NCBI RefSeq assembly: GCF_019468465.1
Contig: NZ_CP080519.1
Coordinates: 186,001 to 250,000 of the forward strand
From: Amycolatopsis sp. DSM 110486
Lineage (GTDB): Bacteria; Actinomycetota; Actinomycetes; Mycobacteriales; Pseudonocardiaceae
Length of the DNA: 64,000 bases
Reading direction: 5' to 3'
Shown: positions 25,514 to 34,060 of the stretch, in pieces
Layout: the number at the start of each line of letters is the position of its first letter
Numbering within the stretch: position 1 is the stretch's first letter
Translations under genes and position numbers: made by a program
Notes under the pieces: generated by a model
The model's input: the letters and a program-made list of their open reading frames with translations, nothing else
What the model was told of the DNA's origin: nothing
Database searches by the model: none

Positions 25514-26028
25514 AGCAAAGCGTGGACCACCACCGCGTGCCTCGTCACAGCGCGACCTGACGCTCCCATGAGAGTCGCGTTGCCGACCTGCTGCCTCGCC
25601 CCACCGGTGCGGCGCGATCAGCAACGCCTCGCGCTCGCCGCACGCCCGCGATTCCGGTGGCGCGATTCGCGGCGGACTGAAACCGAAAGGAATCGGTAAG
25701 GTCGGCTCAGCGGCTGCAGCAGATCTCGGGCCTCGGCCTCAACCAATGCCGGACGGGACGGCGTGCCGCCACGAACGATCCACCCCGGGTTCGTCGCGCG
25801 CTCCTGTCGACCGAACGCACGGCGCCAATGCGGCTACCAGGGAGGATACCGTTGCTCGCGCAGGTACGCCGCCTTCCGCCGTGGAGCCGATCACCGGCTT
25901 CGTCCCGCACGCGACGCGCGAAGAGCCCTCGGCAGTGCGCACCCAGCCTGCTCCCGACGGGGCCGAGTGCTGACTCCATGCGGACCGTGCGGTCCAGCTG
26001 GTCGTAGGTCGCCGGTCACACAGTGCGG
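25514..26028. other. 515-bp stretch without a recognisable gene
   Basis: Between the operator pair and the leaderless TetR gene, both strands have open frames of 75-90 codons but none resembles a known family or has a ribosome site in the right place. Any transcript controlled by the operators at 25466-25513 in the plus direction would cross this stretch before the TetR gene at 26042. Confidence 0.4.
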
Positions 26029-26041
26029 TAACCTGACGGCC

Positions 26042-26671
26042 GTGGACGAACCGGAGGGCACGACGCAGACAACCCGGCTGACCGCCCGCGGCGCGGCGAC
26101 CCGGTCCCGCATCGTGCAGGCGGCAGTCGACTTGATCCAGGTCAAAGGAGTGGCCGCGACCACGCTCGACGACGTCCGGGCAGCCAGCAGCACGAGCAAG
26201 TCGCAGCTCTACCACCACTTCCCCGACAAGAAAGCCCTCGTGCGCGAGGTCGTGGCAGCCCAGGGCGCGCAGCTCATCGCCCGCCAGGAGGACCAGCTCA
26301 GGCGGTTGAACTCGATCCGCGGCCTCGAACGTTGGCGCGACGCGCTCCTCCAGCGTGCCTCCCTCCGCGACGGAGCCTACGGCTGTGCGATCGGCTCGCT
26401 GGCCTCCGAGCTGGCCGATCGGGACCATGAAGCCCGCTCGATGCTCGCGAAGTACTTCGAGATCTGGGAGGAGCTGCTGGCGGAGGGGCTGACACGGATG
26501 CGCGCCTCCGGCATCCTCCGGCGGGACGCGGATCCCGAAAAGCTCGCGACCTTTCTGGTCGCCGCGTTGCAGGGTGGTTACCTGCTCGCGCAGACGGCCC
26601 ACTCCACCGAGCCCATGAAGCTGACGCTCGACATGGCGATCGATCACGTTCGTACCTTCCTGGCCGCGTAG
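26042..26671 (+). CDS. TetR/AcrR-family regulator (LmrA/YxaF-like)
   Basis: This 209-residue TetR protein is very similar to those at 23885 and 47996: LTARGAATRSRIVQAAVDLI, GVAATTLDDVRAASSTSKSQ and LYHHFPDKKALV in the HTH, then YGCAIGSLASELADRD and ALQGGYLLAQTAHS in the ligand domain. The start is GTG 26042, with TAACCT at 26029-26034, seven nt before it, and upstream bases GTGCGG also conserved in the 24511 paralogue. This points to a leaderless, possibly co-regulated promoter. An operator-family dyad lies just after its stop (26695). Confidence 0.87.
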   Translation: MDEPEGTTQTTRLTARGAATRSRIVQAAVDLIQVKGVAATTLDDVRAASSTSKSQLYHHFPDKKALVREVVAAQGAQLIARQEDQLRRLNSIRGLERWRDALLQRASLRDGAYGCAIGSLASELADRDHEARSMLAKYFEIWEELLAEGLTRMRASGILRRDADPEKLATFLVAALQGGYLLAQTAHSTEPMKLTLDMAIDHVRTFLAA

Positions 26672-26694
26672 CCGCCCGCACCGGAATCGAACAG

Positions 26695-26710
26695 TGGACC
26701 CGACCGTCCA
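26695..26710. promoter_or_regulatory. TGGAC-N6-GTCCA operator between two TetR genes
   Basis: TGGACCCGACCGTCCA has perfect TGGAC/GTCCA half-sites. It lies 24 bp after the upstream TetR stop and 56 bp before the ATG of the next TetR gene, upstream of that gene's TAGTGT -10 element (26753-26758). Confidence 0.55.
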
Positions 26711-26765
26711 GAACGCTTCCGGGCCGAGGTGTACTCCGCACCGCACGTCCGCTAGTGTTCGAGGC

Positions 26766-27440
26766 ATGTCGGGTGACCAGACCGGGATGCACGCCGAGGA
26801 CGCCCCGGAGCCGCACCGGCTGGTTGTGACAGCGGCGATCAACCTGCTGCGCGAGCGCCAGCTCGGGGAGATCACCTTCGCCGACGTCACGGCGGCCAGC
26901 GGTGTCCCCGCGGCACAACTCCAGCAGGCGTTCGAGAACGAAGACGCGCTTTTCGAGGCGGTCGTCCACGCCCAGGTAGCAGGCGTGCTGGCCGCCCAGA
27001 AGCCCCTGCTGGAGGGAGTGCGCTCGCTCTCCGATCTCCAAGCCTGGCGGGACAAGCTCGTCGAGGACAACCGCATCAGCGGCGGCGCCGGCGGCTGCCC
27101 GATCGGGTCGCTCATCGGCGAGCTCGCCGGACGGTACGACCGTGGTCACCGCGCCCTGGTCGATGGGTTCGCGGCATGGGAAAGCCTTCTCGCGGCGGCG
27201 TTCCGGCGCATCCGGGAAAACGGTGAGCTCGACTCCGGCGCCGACCCGGACACGATCGCCACCGCCATCATGGGTGCGCTGCAGGGCGGATTCCTGCTCG
27301 CCCGGACCACACGTGACCCCGACCAGCTGGCCACGGTCCTCGACGTGTCGCTCGATCACCTGAGGATGCATTCCTCTCGGTACCGTTCTGGACGGGGCAG
27401 GCCTCTCATGCCGCCGTCATCGAGCGAAGTCCGCAGCTGA
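26766..27440 (+). CDS. TetR/AcrR-family regulator
   Basis: This 224-residue TetR protein has an HTH with VTAAINLLRERQLGEITFAD and VTAASGVPAAQLQQAFENED. The ligand-binding half carries GGCPIGSLIGELAGRYDRGH and GALQGGFLLARTTRDPDQL, the same signature as the other LmrA/YxaF-like regulators here; it is closest to the one at 57259. ATG 26766 has TAGTGT 7 nt upstream and is probably leaderless. The adjacent operator at 26695-26710 suggests autoregulation or cross-regulation. Confidence 0.85.
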   Translation: MSGDQTGMHAEDAPEPHRLVVTAAINLLRERQLGEITFADVTAASGVPAAQLQQAFENEDALFEAVVHAQVAGVLAAQKPLLEGVRSLSDLQAWRDKLVEDNRISGGAGGCPIGSLIGELAGRYDRGHRALVDGFAAWESLLAAAFRRIRENGELDSGADPDTIATAIMGALQGGFLLARTTRDPDQLATVLDVSLDHLRMHSSRYRSGRGRPLMPPSSSEVRS

Positions 27441-27496
27441 CCTGACCTCTCACAGACGGGGCATAGCCGGCGCCGCAGGACCGGATGGGATGCTGG

Positions 27497-27730
27497 TCAG
27501 AGCGGGTCGTCGCCGCCGAATTCGTGCAGCGCGCGCAACAGGGCCTCGTGATCTCCCGAGCAGGCGCAGCACGACTGCAAATGTGTCGCCAACCCTGGGT
27601 AATGCTCTTCGGGGTTGTCGCCGGCCGCCGCCATCTCCGTATAGGTGTGGAGCGCGTCGAGAGCGAGGTCGCAACCGACGTCCCGCGGATCGGTCCGGAG
27701 GAACTCGTCCAGTGCGTCACAGGTGCTCAT
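27497..27730 (-). CDS. Small anti-sigma-factor-like zinc-binding protein
   Basis: This 77-residue acidic protein has HLQSCCACSGDHEALLRAL near its C-terminus. The H-x3-C-x2-C pattern after an acidic helix resembles the zinc-binding anti-sigma (zf-HC2) domain, though no membrane segment is present. No sigma-factor gene adjoins it; the nearest neighbours are a TetR gene and a GNAT pseudogene. ATG 27730 lies about 100 bp from a large palindrome with GGTTCTTAC/GTAAGAACC arms that could drive it. The function is inferred from the motif only. Confidence 0.5.
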   Translation of the reverse strand: MSTCDALDEFLRTDPRDVGCDLALDALHTYTEMAAAGDNPEEHYPGLATHLQSCCACSGDHEALLRALHEFGGDDPL

Positions 27731-27831
27731 GCCTTGCCTCGAGACTTGTCATTTCGTGGATGCCCGCCACGAACCTTGGGTGCCTGGCTCCGGCTTGTCC
27801 ATTGCAATCCTGGACCGTTAGCACCCGCTCT

Positions 27832-27861
27832 TCGGTGGTTCTTACGAGTAAGAACCACCGA
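27832..27861. promoter_or_regulatory. 30-bp near-perfect palindrome
   Basis: Arms TCGGTGGTTCTTAC and its exact reverse complement (14 bp each) are separated by GA. It lies between the divergent anti-sigma-like gene and the GNAT pseudogene. Each arm contains GTAAGAACC, a word repeated upstream of other genes here, so a bidirectional promoter or operator is likely. Confidence 0.5.
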
Positions 27862-27971
27862 CTCCGAGACACTGTCAGGCATCGATGGGGACAAGTACAC
27901 GGATCTCGACATCCACATGCGGATCTCCGTCCGGTCTTCCACCTTGGACACTCCCCACCCATAATGGCGAA

Positions 27972-28412
27972 GTGATCGAGATCAGTCCGCTGCAGGCGGA
28001 AGACCGCGACCGCTGGGAAGAATTGGCGCGCGGTTAGAAGGAGTTCTACCGGACCAAGGTGTCGGATGAGGATTACGAACGGACCTGGCAGCGGCTTCTG
28101 CGGGCCGAGGATGTGTTCGGCTGCGCCGCCCGGCTCGACGGCGAGCAGGTAGTCGGCATCGCCCATTACCTGTTCCACGCCAACCCGTGGTCGTCAGGTT
28201 CGTGCTACCTGCAGGACTTGTTCGTGGACAAGGCCGCGCGCGGCCACGGCGCAGGGCGTTTGCTGATCGAGCACGTCGCCCAGGCGGCCCGGGACCGCGG
28301 TGCGGCCCGGCTTTACTGGCACACCAAGCAAGACAACGAGCGTGCGCGGCTGCTCTACGACAAAATCGCCAACTTTCACGGTTTCATCAGCTATGTCCAC
28401 CCGCTGGATTGA
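27972..28412 (+). pseudogene. GNAT-family N-acetyltransferase interrupted by an amber codon
   Basis: From GTG 27972 the frame reads VIEISPLQAEDRDRWEELAR, then G-TAG (28035-28037), then KEFYRTKVSDEDYERTW. The stop replaces the Tyr normal at this position in related acetyltransferases (pattern RGYKEFY). The rest is intact to 28412 and holds the acetyl-CoA motif VDKAARGHGAGRLLIEHVA. Re-initiation at GTG 28059 would give 117 residues without the first strand and helix. The lesion is a single codon, so loss is recent or readthrough occurs. Confidence 0.7.
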
Positions 28413-28609
28413 GCACCGGCACCTTTTCGACGTCCCTGAGGCGTTCTTCAGGTCGCTTCAGGGCTCATCCAGCCCGTTCTCCCCACGCTCACGGCAGCAT
28501 CAGAGGAAGTGCGCCTGGTCCTGCCGCGGCAGGCCTCCACTCCGGTGGACAGCGTGTCGCTGCTGCGGCCGGACGACCAGGTCTGCCCTACGTGTTCTGT
28601 CGCCGTGAA

Positions 28610-28852
28610 TCACGAACCTCCGCGGGCCGAATCGAAAACTTGCCACGGGTTGACAAGGCCGTAGCGTCGAACCACCTCATCCAGCCAAGCGGGGTCGCCG
28701 AAGGTCAGCCCGTACCTGGCGGCCAGTTCCGCGATCGCGGCAGGCTCTCGCCGGTCATCCCCCAGGAGTTCAGCGAGATCGTGGAAGTCCTGCTCGAAGC
28801 CGCCGGGCGTGATGATCACGATGATCCTGGCCGGATCACCGTTCAGGCCGTG
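28610..28852 (-). pseudogene. C-terminal fragment of a cupin-domain protein
   Basis: The minus-strand frame reads HGLNGDPARIIVIITPGGFE, then ELAARYGLTFGDP near the end. This is the last cupin strand and the C-terminal helix pair typical of small actinobacterial cupin proteins (about 150-160 residues). A TGA lies immediately upstream at 28853-28855 and the metal-binding first half is missing. The frame from GTG 28819 (69 codons) is probably not a functional gene. Confidence 0.55.
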
Positions 28853-28904
28853 TCACAGTTGCCGGCCCGGCAGTGGGGTGGTCTCAGTCTTGGTCTTCGA
28901 GTCG

Positions 28905-29822
28905 TTACGGGCGAACGCGGATGATCGTCTTGCCCTTTTTCCGCTGGGTCGGGTTGAACGCGGCCACGGCGTCGTCGAGGCTCGCCACGGTGCCGATGTT
29001 GGTCCGCACCCGGCCGTCCCGCACGCGCTGCACGATTTCACCCAGCTGAGTGCGATCGGCCTCGACCACGAAGTCGATCGCCAGGCCGTCGGCGGGCCGG
29101 ACCTCCGGCGGGCCGGCGATCGTCACCAGCATCCCCCCGGCCCGAACCAGCCCCGCGGACCGCGACCCGATGTCACCACCGAACACATCGAACACCAGAT
29201 CCACACTCCCGACCTCTTCCAGCGCGTCGTTCTCCAAGTCGACGAACTCGTTCGCACCGAAATCCCGCGCCGCCTCACGGTCGGCCTTGCGCCCGGTACC
29301 CACAACGTAAGCACCCGCCTCGCGCGCGAGTTGCGTCACCATCGACCCGACTCCCCCGGCCGCGCCGTGGACGAGGACACTCTGCCCGACCTCCAGCCGG
29401 CCGTGCACGAACAACCCCTGCCACGCGGTCAAACCCGAGATCGGGAGGCTCGCACCCACGGTGAAGTCCACATCACCGGGCAGCGGCGCGAGGTTGCGCG
29501 CCTCGACGACCGCGTACTCCGCCAGCGTGCCGTCGCGAGTCCAGTCCGTCAGACCGAACACCCGCTGGCCCACCGACAATCCCGCGGTGCCATAGCCCAG
29601 GCTCGCGACCACCCCGGCCACCTCGTGCCCGGGGATCGATGGCGTCCGATCGCGGTCCAGGCGATCCGTCCAGGTCGAGGGCCACGACAGTTCGCCGGGG
29701 GTGAACCCCGACGCGTGAACCTCGACGAGGACATCGTTGCCCGCCGCGGCCGGCTCGGACCGTTCCACGAGCTTCATCCCGGCCGTTCCCGCGGCCTCGT
29801 CCGTCACCACGATCGCCTTCAT
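28905..29822 (-). CDS. Medium-chain NADPH:quinone oxidoreductase-like protein (copy 1)
   Basis: This 305-residue MDR protein has the GroES-like part TPSIPGHEVAGVVASLGYG and a Rossmann domain with VLVHGAAGGVGSMVTQLARE. No zinc ligands are seen. It is almost identical over its second half to the gene at 58102-59046 on the other strand, including synonymous positions, and lacks nine residues near position 28 of that copy. Unlike copy 2 it has no TGGAC-N6-GTCCA operator directly upstream. A cupin fragment lies downstream. Its substrate is unknown; quinone or enone reduction is the family expectation. Confidence 0.85.
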   Translation of the reverse strand: MKAIVVTDEAAGTAGMKLVERSEPAAAGNDVLVEVHASGFTPGELSWPSTWTDRLDRDRTPSIPGHEVAGVVASLGYGTAGLSVGQRVFGLTDWTRDGTLAEYAVVEARNLAPLPGDVDFTVGASLPISGLTAWQGLFVHGRLEVGQSVLVHGAAGGVGSMVTQLAREAGAYVVGTGRKADREAARDFGANEFVDLENDALEEVGSVDLVFDVFGGDIGSRSAGLVRAGGMLVTIAGPPEVRPADGLAIDFVVEADRTQLGEIVQRVRDGRVRTNIGTVASLDDAVAAFNPTQRKKGKTIIRVRP

Positions 29823-30047
29823 CGGGCACCTCTCTCTGCATCCGGTCTTCGCCTGAACAGTACTTTCAGTTCACCGGTATTGGCGGCGTGAAATCTTGAC
29901 GTCTTACGACACTGATCAACAGGGAGCATCGGCGCACTCCGGCACGCTTACCGCACGACCATACCGTGAAAAATTTTCAGGACAGTTTGACGCAGGTCGA
30001 GTCGGATGTCGGCCCCGAAAGATCTCGTGCCGAACACACCGATCCGG

Positions 30048-31217
30048 TCAGTCGCCGTTCTCCTCCATTATTCTGTTGGCAATGGTGAATGCGGTGTTGG
30101 CCGCGGGTACCCCGCAGTAGATGGCCGATTGCAGCAGGACTTCCTGGATTTCGGCGCGAGTGATTCCGTCCCGCAGCGCGGCCCGGATGTGCATGGCGAA
30201 TTCCTCCTGGTGGCCGTTGGCGATCATCGCGGTGAGGGTCATGCACCGGCGGGTCGCCCGGGAGAGGCCGGGACGAGTCCAGATCTCGCCCCAGGCGTAG
30301 CGGGTGATGAAGTCCTGGAACACGGAGGTGAACTCGGTGGTCCTGGCGATCGCCCGATCCACGTGGGCGTCGCCCAAGACGGCCCTGCGTACGGCGAGGC
30401 CGGCGGCATAGCGGGAGCCGTCGTCATCGGGGACTGTCGTGTCCCGTGTCTCGCCGCGGCCGTCGAGATGGCAGCGCAGCGCGGCCAGCACGGGAGCGGG
30501 ACGTTCGACCGTGACGAGGTGCGCCGCGTGCGCGGCCTCGGTGAGGCTCGCTCCCGGAATTCGATCTGCCATGAGGCGGGCGTGGTCTACCGGTGTCACC
30601 CGGTCCTCACGACCGGCGATCACCAGCGTGGGCGCGGTGATCCGGGACAGCTCGGCACGGAGGTCGAACGACGCCAGTGCTTCGCAGCTCCTGGCGTAGG
30701 CCGTGGCGTCGGTGGCCCGCAGGCCGGCGACCAGCGCCTGGGCGGCGGGATCGGCCACGAAGGCCGGGGTGAACCACCGGCCGGCGGCGGTATCTGCGAC
30801 GGGAGCAATGCCCTCGGTTCGGACGAGGCGCGCGCGTCCGTGCCAGCGGTCAGGCTCGCCGAAGCGAGCCGACGTGGAGACGAGCATGAGCGAGGCGACG
30901 CGGTCGGGGTGGTGGACGGCGAGCCACGTGCCGACGGCTCCGCCCAACGAGGTCCCCGCATAGGCGAAGCGGGCGATGCCGAGGTGGTCCGCGAGCGCGA
31001 GAACCAGGCCGGCGATGTCGCCGACGGTGGCCTCGACGGGCAGCAGCTCAGCCGCAGAGCCGCCGTGCCCCGGCAGGTCGTATCGGATTACCTGACGGCC
31101 ACGAGCCAGGGCCGACGCCTGCGGCTCCCACAAGGACAGCGTGGTACCGAGTGACGGTCCGAGTATCAAGGGGTGCGCGCTGCCCGCACCGTCGACGCGA
31201 TGGTGCAGGACGGTCAT
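30048..31217 (-). CDS. pcaL: Fused 3-oxoadipate enol-lactonase / 4-carboxymuconolactone decarboxylase (PcaL/PcaDC)
   Basis: This 389-residue protein combines an alpha/beta hydrolase (residues about 1-255; nucleophile elbow AYAGTSLGGAVG, acid IAGREDRVTP, His AAHAAHLV) with a C-terminal carboxymuconolactone decarboxylase domain (about 270-389; FITRYAWGEIWTRPGLSRAT, VLLQSAIYCGVPAANTAF). The fusion is the actinobacterial PcaL of the protocatechuate branch of the beta-ketoadipate pathway. Other pca genes are not in the window, so this copy is an orphan or belongs to another pathway. ATG 31217 has only a weak upstream purine run. Confidence 0.87.
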   Translation of the reverse strand: MTVLHHRVDGAGSAHPLILGPSLGTTLSLWEPQASALARGRQVIRYDLPGHGGSAAELLPVEATVGDIAGLVLALADHLGIARFAYAGTSLGGAVGTWLAVHHPDRVASLMLVSTSARFGEPDRWHGRARLVRTEGIAPVADTAAGRWFTPAFVADPAAQALVAGLRATDATAYARSCEALASFDLRAELSRITAPTLVIAGREDRVTPVDHARLMADRIPGASLTEAAHAAHLVTVERPAPVLAALRCHLDGRGETRDTTVPDDDGSRYAAGLAVRRAVLGDAHVDRAIARTTEFTSVFQDFITRYAWGEIWTRPGLSRATRRCMTLTAMIANGHQEEFAMHIRAALRDGITRAEIQEVLLQSAIYCGVPAANTAFTIANRIMEENGD

Positions 31218-31481
31218 GGGATGTCTTTCGTGCTGGTGGTCATCACGATGGGTGACGTGTCGGACGCTTCCAGGTCATCGAGGATCGTTACTGGACCTGC
31301 CCATGTGCCGACCGGCGGTCGTCGACACATCGACCGGCATCGGATACCGGCGGCTGGTGACAGACCCGGCGTCGACGAGACCGAGACCCGCCTTGGCGCG
31401 GTTCTGGCTCTCGTCGACGCCCGCCGTCGGCGATTCCTCGCCGAGTTCTGTGTACCGCGGTCGCCGCGATGACGGGGATGC

Positions 31482-32129
31482 TCAGATGAAGGTGAACAGC
31501 CGGTCTGCCTCGAAACGCGAAATCGGGCCCTTGTACGCCTTGGCCCGGTCGGGGTAGCCGAGAGCCAGCAGCACGGTCGTGGTGTGACCGGTTTCGCGGA
31601 TCTTGAACGCCTTGTCGACGCTGGTCGGGTCGAACCCTTCGAGCGGTGTGGCGTCGACGCCGAGCTCGACGGCCGCCATCATGGTCATCCCCAGCACCAT
31701 GTAGGTCTGCTTTTCCATCCAGTGGTTCAGATCCTTGTAGGCGTAGTTGCGCAGGTTCAGGAAGTCCCGCGTCATGTACTGCCACATCGCGTTCTTGTCC
31801 GGGTCGGGAAACCGGCCGTCGGCAGTCTCCTTGGCGAACACCTCGTCGAGGTGGCTGTCGGGCACATCCGCCCGCGTGGTGAGAATGATGGTGTGCGACG
31901 CGTTCAGGATCTTCGAGCCGTTGTCCTGGAATCGTTCGCCCAAGTTGTCCGCGAGCTGCTTCTTGGCTTCGGCCGAGGCGAGGACGTAGAAGTGGTTCGG
32001 CTGGATGTTCGTCGAGGTCGGTGCGGACCGCAGGAATCGCAGCAGTTGGTGAAGGGTTTCGTCCGGGATGGTCTTGCTGCCGTCGAAAGCCCTGGTGAGG
32101 TGCTGGCTCATGAGCTTTTCGAGATCCAT
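31482..32129 (-). CDS. Oxygen-insensitive NAD(P)H nitroreductase (NfsB-like)
   Basis: This 215-residue flavoprotein is close in length and layout to NfsB: FLRSAPTSTNIQPNHFYVLA near residue 31-50 for FMN binding, YMVLGMTMMAAVELGVDATP, and the C-terminal LALGYPDRAKAYKGPISRFE. It reduces nitroaromatics or quinones with two electrons. It lies between PcaL and a PEP mutase/isocitrate lyase-like gene, all on the minus strand, but with gaps of 59 and 264 bp, so a shared transcript is uncertain. Confidence 0.87.
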   Translation of the reverse strand: MDLEKLMSQHLTRAFDGSKTIPDETLHQLLRFLRSAPTSTNIQPNHFYVLASAEAKKQLADNLGERFQDNGSKILNASHTIILTTRADVPDSHLDEVFAKETADGRFPDPDKNAMWQYMTRDFLNLRNYAYKDLNHWMEKQTYMVLGMTMMAAVELGVDATPLEGFDPTSVDKAFKIRETGHTTTVLLALGYPDRAKAYKGPISRFEADRLFTFI

Positions 32130-32188
32130 GTCAATCTGCTTTCTTGTGGCAACCGATAGGTGAACAGCGGTGGATCGGGGAGTTCGGG

Positions 32189-33013
32189 CTAGTTCTTGCC
32201 GTGGGCGATCAGTTCGCCGATCCGATCGAAGCCCAGACCCGTGGTGGCGGCCGCGAGGTCCCCCGCGACGAGGGCCTTGGTGGCCTGTTCGAGCGCCGCC
32301 ATCGCGTTGGCGTAGAGGAACGGCCCCAAACTGATGCGCTTGACGCCGGCCTTCTGCAGCTCAGCGACCGTCAGCACCTTGTCCGAAGGGGACACGAGGA
32401 CGTTGACCGGCGTGGGCGCGACCGCGGTGACGATCGCCTCGAGTGCGTCGAGGTCGGGCGGGAACGGTGCGTAGACCACATCCGCGCCGACCTCGGCGAA
32501 AGCCGTGAGGCGCCGGATCGTGTCGTCGAGATCGGGTCGCCCCTGGATGAAGTTGTCGGTGCGCCCGGTCACGGCGATGCGTCCCTTGGCCGCGTCGACG
32601 GCGCCGCGCACGCGATGGACCGCCTCGTCGAAGTCGCGGATCGGCTGGTCGGGATCACCCGAGGTGTCCTCGACGCCGATACCGGCCAGGCCGAACTCGA
32701 CCGCGGCCCCGACGGTCGCCGCGACGTCTTCAGGCGTGTCGCCGTAACCGTCCTCGAAGTCCCCGTTCACGGGAAGTCCGGTGAGCCGGGCGAGCAGCCC
32801 CGCATGCTCGAGGTGCTCGCTGCGGGTGACTTCGTGGCGGCCATCGGACCGGCCGAGCATGGCCGCGAGCGCTGCCGACGACGTCGCGATCGCCTCGAAA
32901 CCGGCATCGGCCAGCATCAGCGCCGAGAGGCCGTCCCAGGCGTTGGGCATGACGAAGCCACCGTCGCGAGTGTGCAGCGCCATGAATTTCTCATAGAGCT
33001 CGGAGCCCGGCAT
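32189..33013 (-). CDS. Isocitrate lyase/phosphoenolpyruvate mutase family protein
   Basis: This protein of about 274 residues has the TIM-barrel signature of the PEP mutase/2-methylisocitrate lyase superfamily: MPNAWDGLSALMLADAGFEA at the start, PVNGDFEDGYGDTPEDV with the Mg-binding acidic run, and GIGVEDTSG. Catalysis in known members breaks or forms C-C or P-C bonds in 2-oxo or 3-carboxy acids. ATG 33013 follows GAAAGGTGCGCT; ATG 33037 is possible. The broad actinobacterial subgroup has no assigned substrate. Confidence 0.83.
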   Translation of the reverse strand: MPGSELYEKFMALHTRDGGFVMPNAWDGLSALMLADAGFEAIATSSAALAAMLGRSDGRHEVTRSEHLEHAGLLARLTGLPVNGDFEDGYGDTPEDVAATVGAAVEFGLAGIGVEDTSGDPDQPIRDFDEAVHRVRGAVDAAKGRIAVTGRTDNFIQGRPDLDDTIRRLTAFAEVGADVVYAPFPPDLDALEAIVTAVAPTPVNVLVSPSDKVLTVAELQKAGVKRISLGPFLYANAMAALEQATKALVAGDLAAATTGLGFDRIGELIAHGKN

Positions 33014-33093
33014 AGCGCACCTTTCGTGGATGATCATGGGGCCGTGAGGGGGTTACCGGGTTGTGTGCGCCGCCTTGACGGCGGCTGTGGCGA

Positions 33094-33642
33094 TCAGCCG
33101 GGCGTGCCGGCGGCGTCGACCGCGGGGATGTCGATATCGGTCTGGTTGACGTTGTTGATGAAGTTCGTGAGCAGCGCTTGCACCGCGACGGTGACAATCG
33201 CCAAGATCTGTGCATCGGTGTACCCGGCGTCTCGCACACCCGCGAGGTCCTCGTCACTGACCTGTCCGCGGCTGTCGACCACCCGCCGAGCGAAGTTGGC
33301 GGCCGCGGCGCGCTTGGGGTCGACCGAGCTCCCGGCGCGGCCCAGAGCGATGTCGTCGCTCGACATACCGCCGAACTCGGACGACACGTACGTGTGCATT
33401 GCCAGGCAGTAGTCGCAGCCGTTGGCTTCCGACACGGTCAGCGCGATGCTGTGCCGGGTCCTCGCGTCCAGAACCCGGCTCAAGGTGCTTTGCAGTGTCG
33501 TGACGACTCCGAGAACAGTCGGGTTCGCCGCGATGACCTTGAACATGTCCGGGACGAAGCCGAGCTGCGCGCCAATCCCCTCGAGTATCTGCCGCGAGTC
33601 GGCGGGGACGTCTTCTGGAGCAGGCGCGTTCAGTCGTGACAC
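33094..33642 (-). CDS. AhpD-like / carboxymuconolactone decarboxylase family protein
   Basis: This 182-residue protein has the redox motif EANGCDYCLAMHT (C-x2-C-x3-H), characteristic of AhpD-type peroxidase-related proteins, within an all-helical CMD fold. It could reduce peroxides or act as an adaptor in antioxidant defence. ATG 33642 follows GGAGGTTGATTCGCT. Two TGGAC-N6-GTCCA-type dyads lie 209 and 295 bp upstream, shared with the divergent AlkA-like glycosylase. GTAAGAGCC, close to the GTAAGAACC word, lies about 60 bp upstream. Confidence 0.85.
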   Translation of the reverse strand: MSRLNAPAPEDVPADSRQILEGIGAQLGFVPDMFKVIAANPTVLGVVTTLQSTLSRVLDARTRHSIALTVSEANGCDYCLAMHTYVSSEFGGMSSDDIALGRAGSSVDPKRAAAANFARRVVDSRGQVSDEDLAGVRDAGYTDAQILAIVTVAVQALLTNFINNVNQTDIDIPAVDAAGTPG

Positions 33643-33850
33643 AGCGAATCAACCTCCGGTAGGTGTGTGAGTGGTCAGCGTCACGCTCAAGTCGGCTCTT
33701 ACTGCTCCCGAGTTCCGCCGCAGCGGTAAGCCCGCGCTGCCTGTGGCTTGACTGGTGGCGGCGGTTGCGTTGGACCTGGTGACGTGCGTTGCGAGGGGCG
33801 ATTCCGTCGGCGCCGAGTTCCGGATCTCGTCGCGACGAAGAACCCCGGAC

Positions 33851-33866
33851 TGGACTATACAGACCA
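33851..33866. promoter_or_regulatory. Operator-family dyad (AhpD side)
   Basis: TGGACTATACAGACCA matches the core TGGAC-TATACA-GTCC of the sites at 41042 and 47849 with one changed base in the right half-site. It lies between the AhpD-like and AlkA-like genes. Confidence 0.5.
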
Positions 33867-33936
33867 GACACTCGCGCACGAACGCTCCCTGTCGAGTCGG
33901 TCTTACCGGCTCCACCGCTCACTGGTTGACAGTCAA

Positions 33937-33952
33937 TGGACTTTTGAGTCCA
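33937..33952. promoter_or_regulatory. TGGAC-N6-GTCCA operator (glycosylase side)
   Basis: TGGACTTTTGAGTCCA is a perfect dyad 109 bp before the GTG of the AlkA-like gene. The perfect 11-mer palindrome TTGACAGTCAA abuts it (33926-33936). TTGACA inside that palindrome could be a -35 element for the glycosylase gene. Confidence 0.55.
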
Positions 33953-34060
33953 CTAGTGAGGGCACCGCACGCCATCTGAGGCCCTGCTCCCGCGCACCCG
34001 AGGGAGGGGACCATCGACCTGCCGCCGGACTGTTCTCTGCACTGGCAGCCCGCCTTCCCC

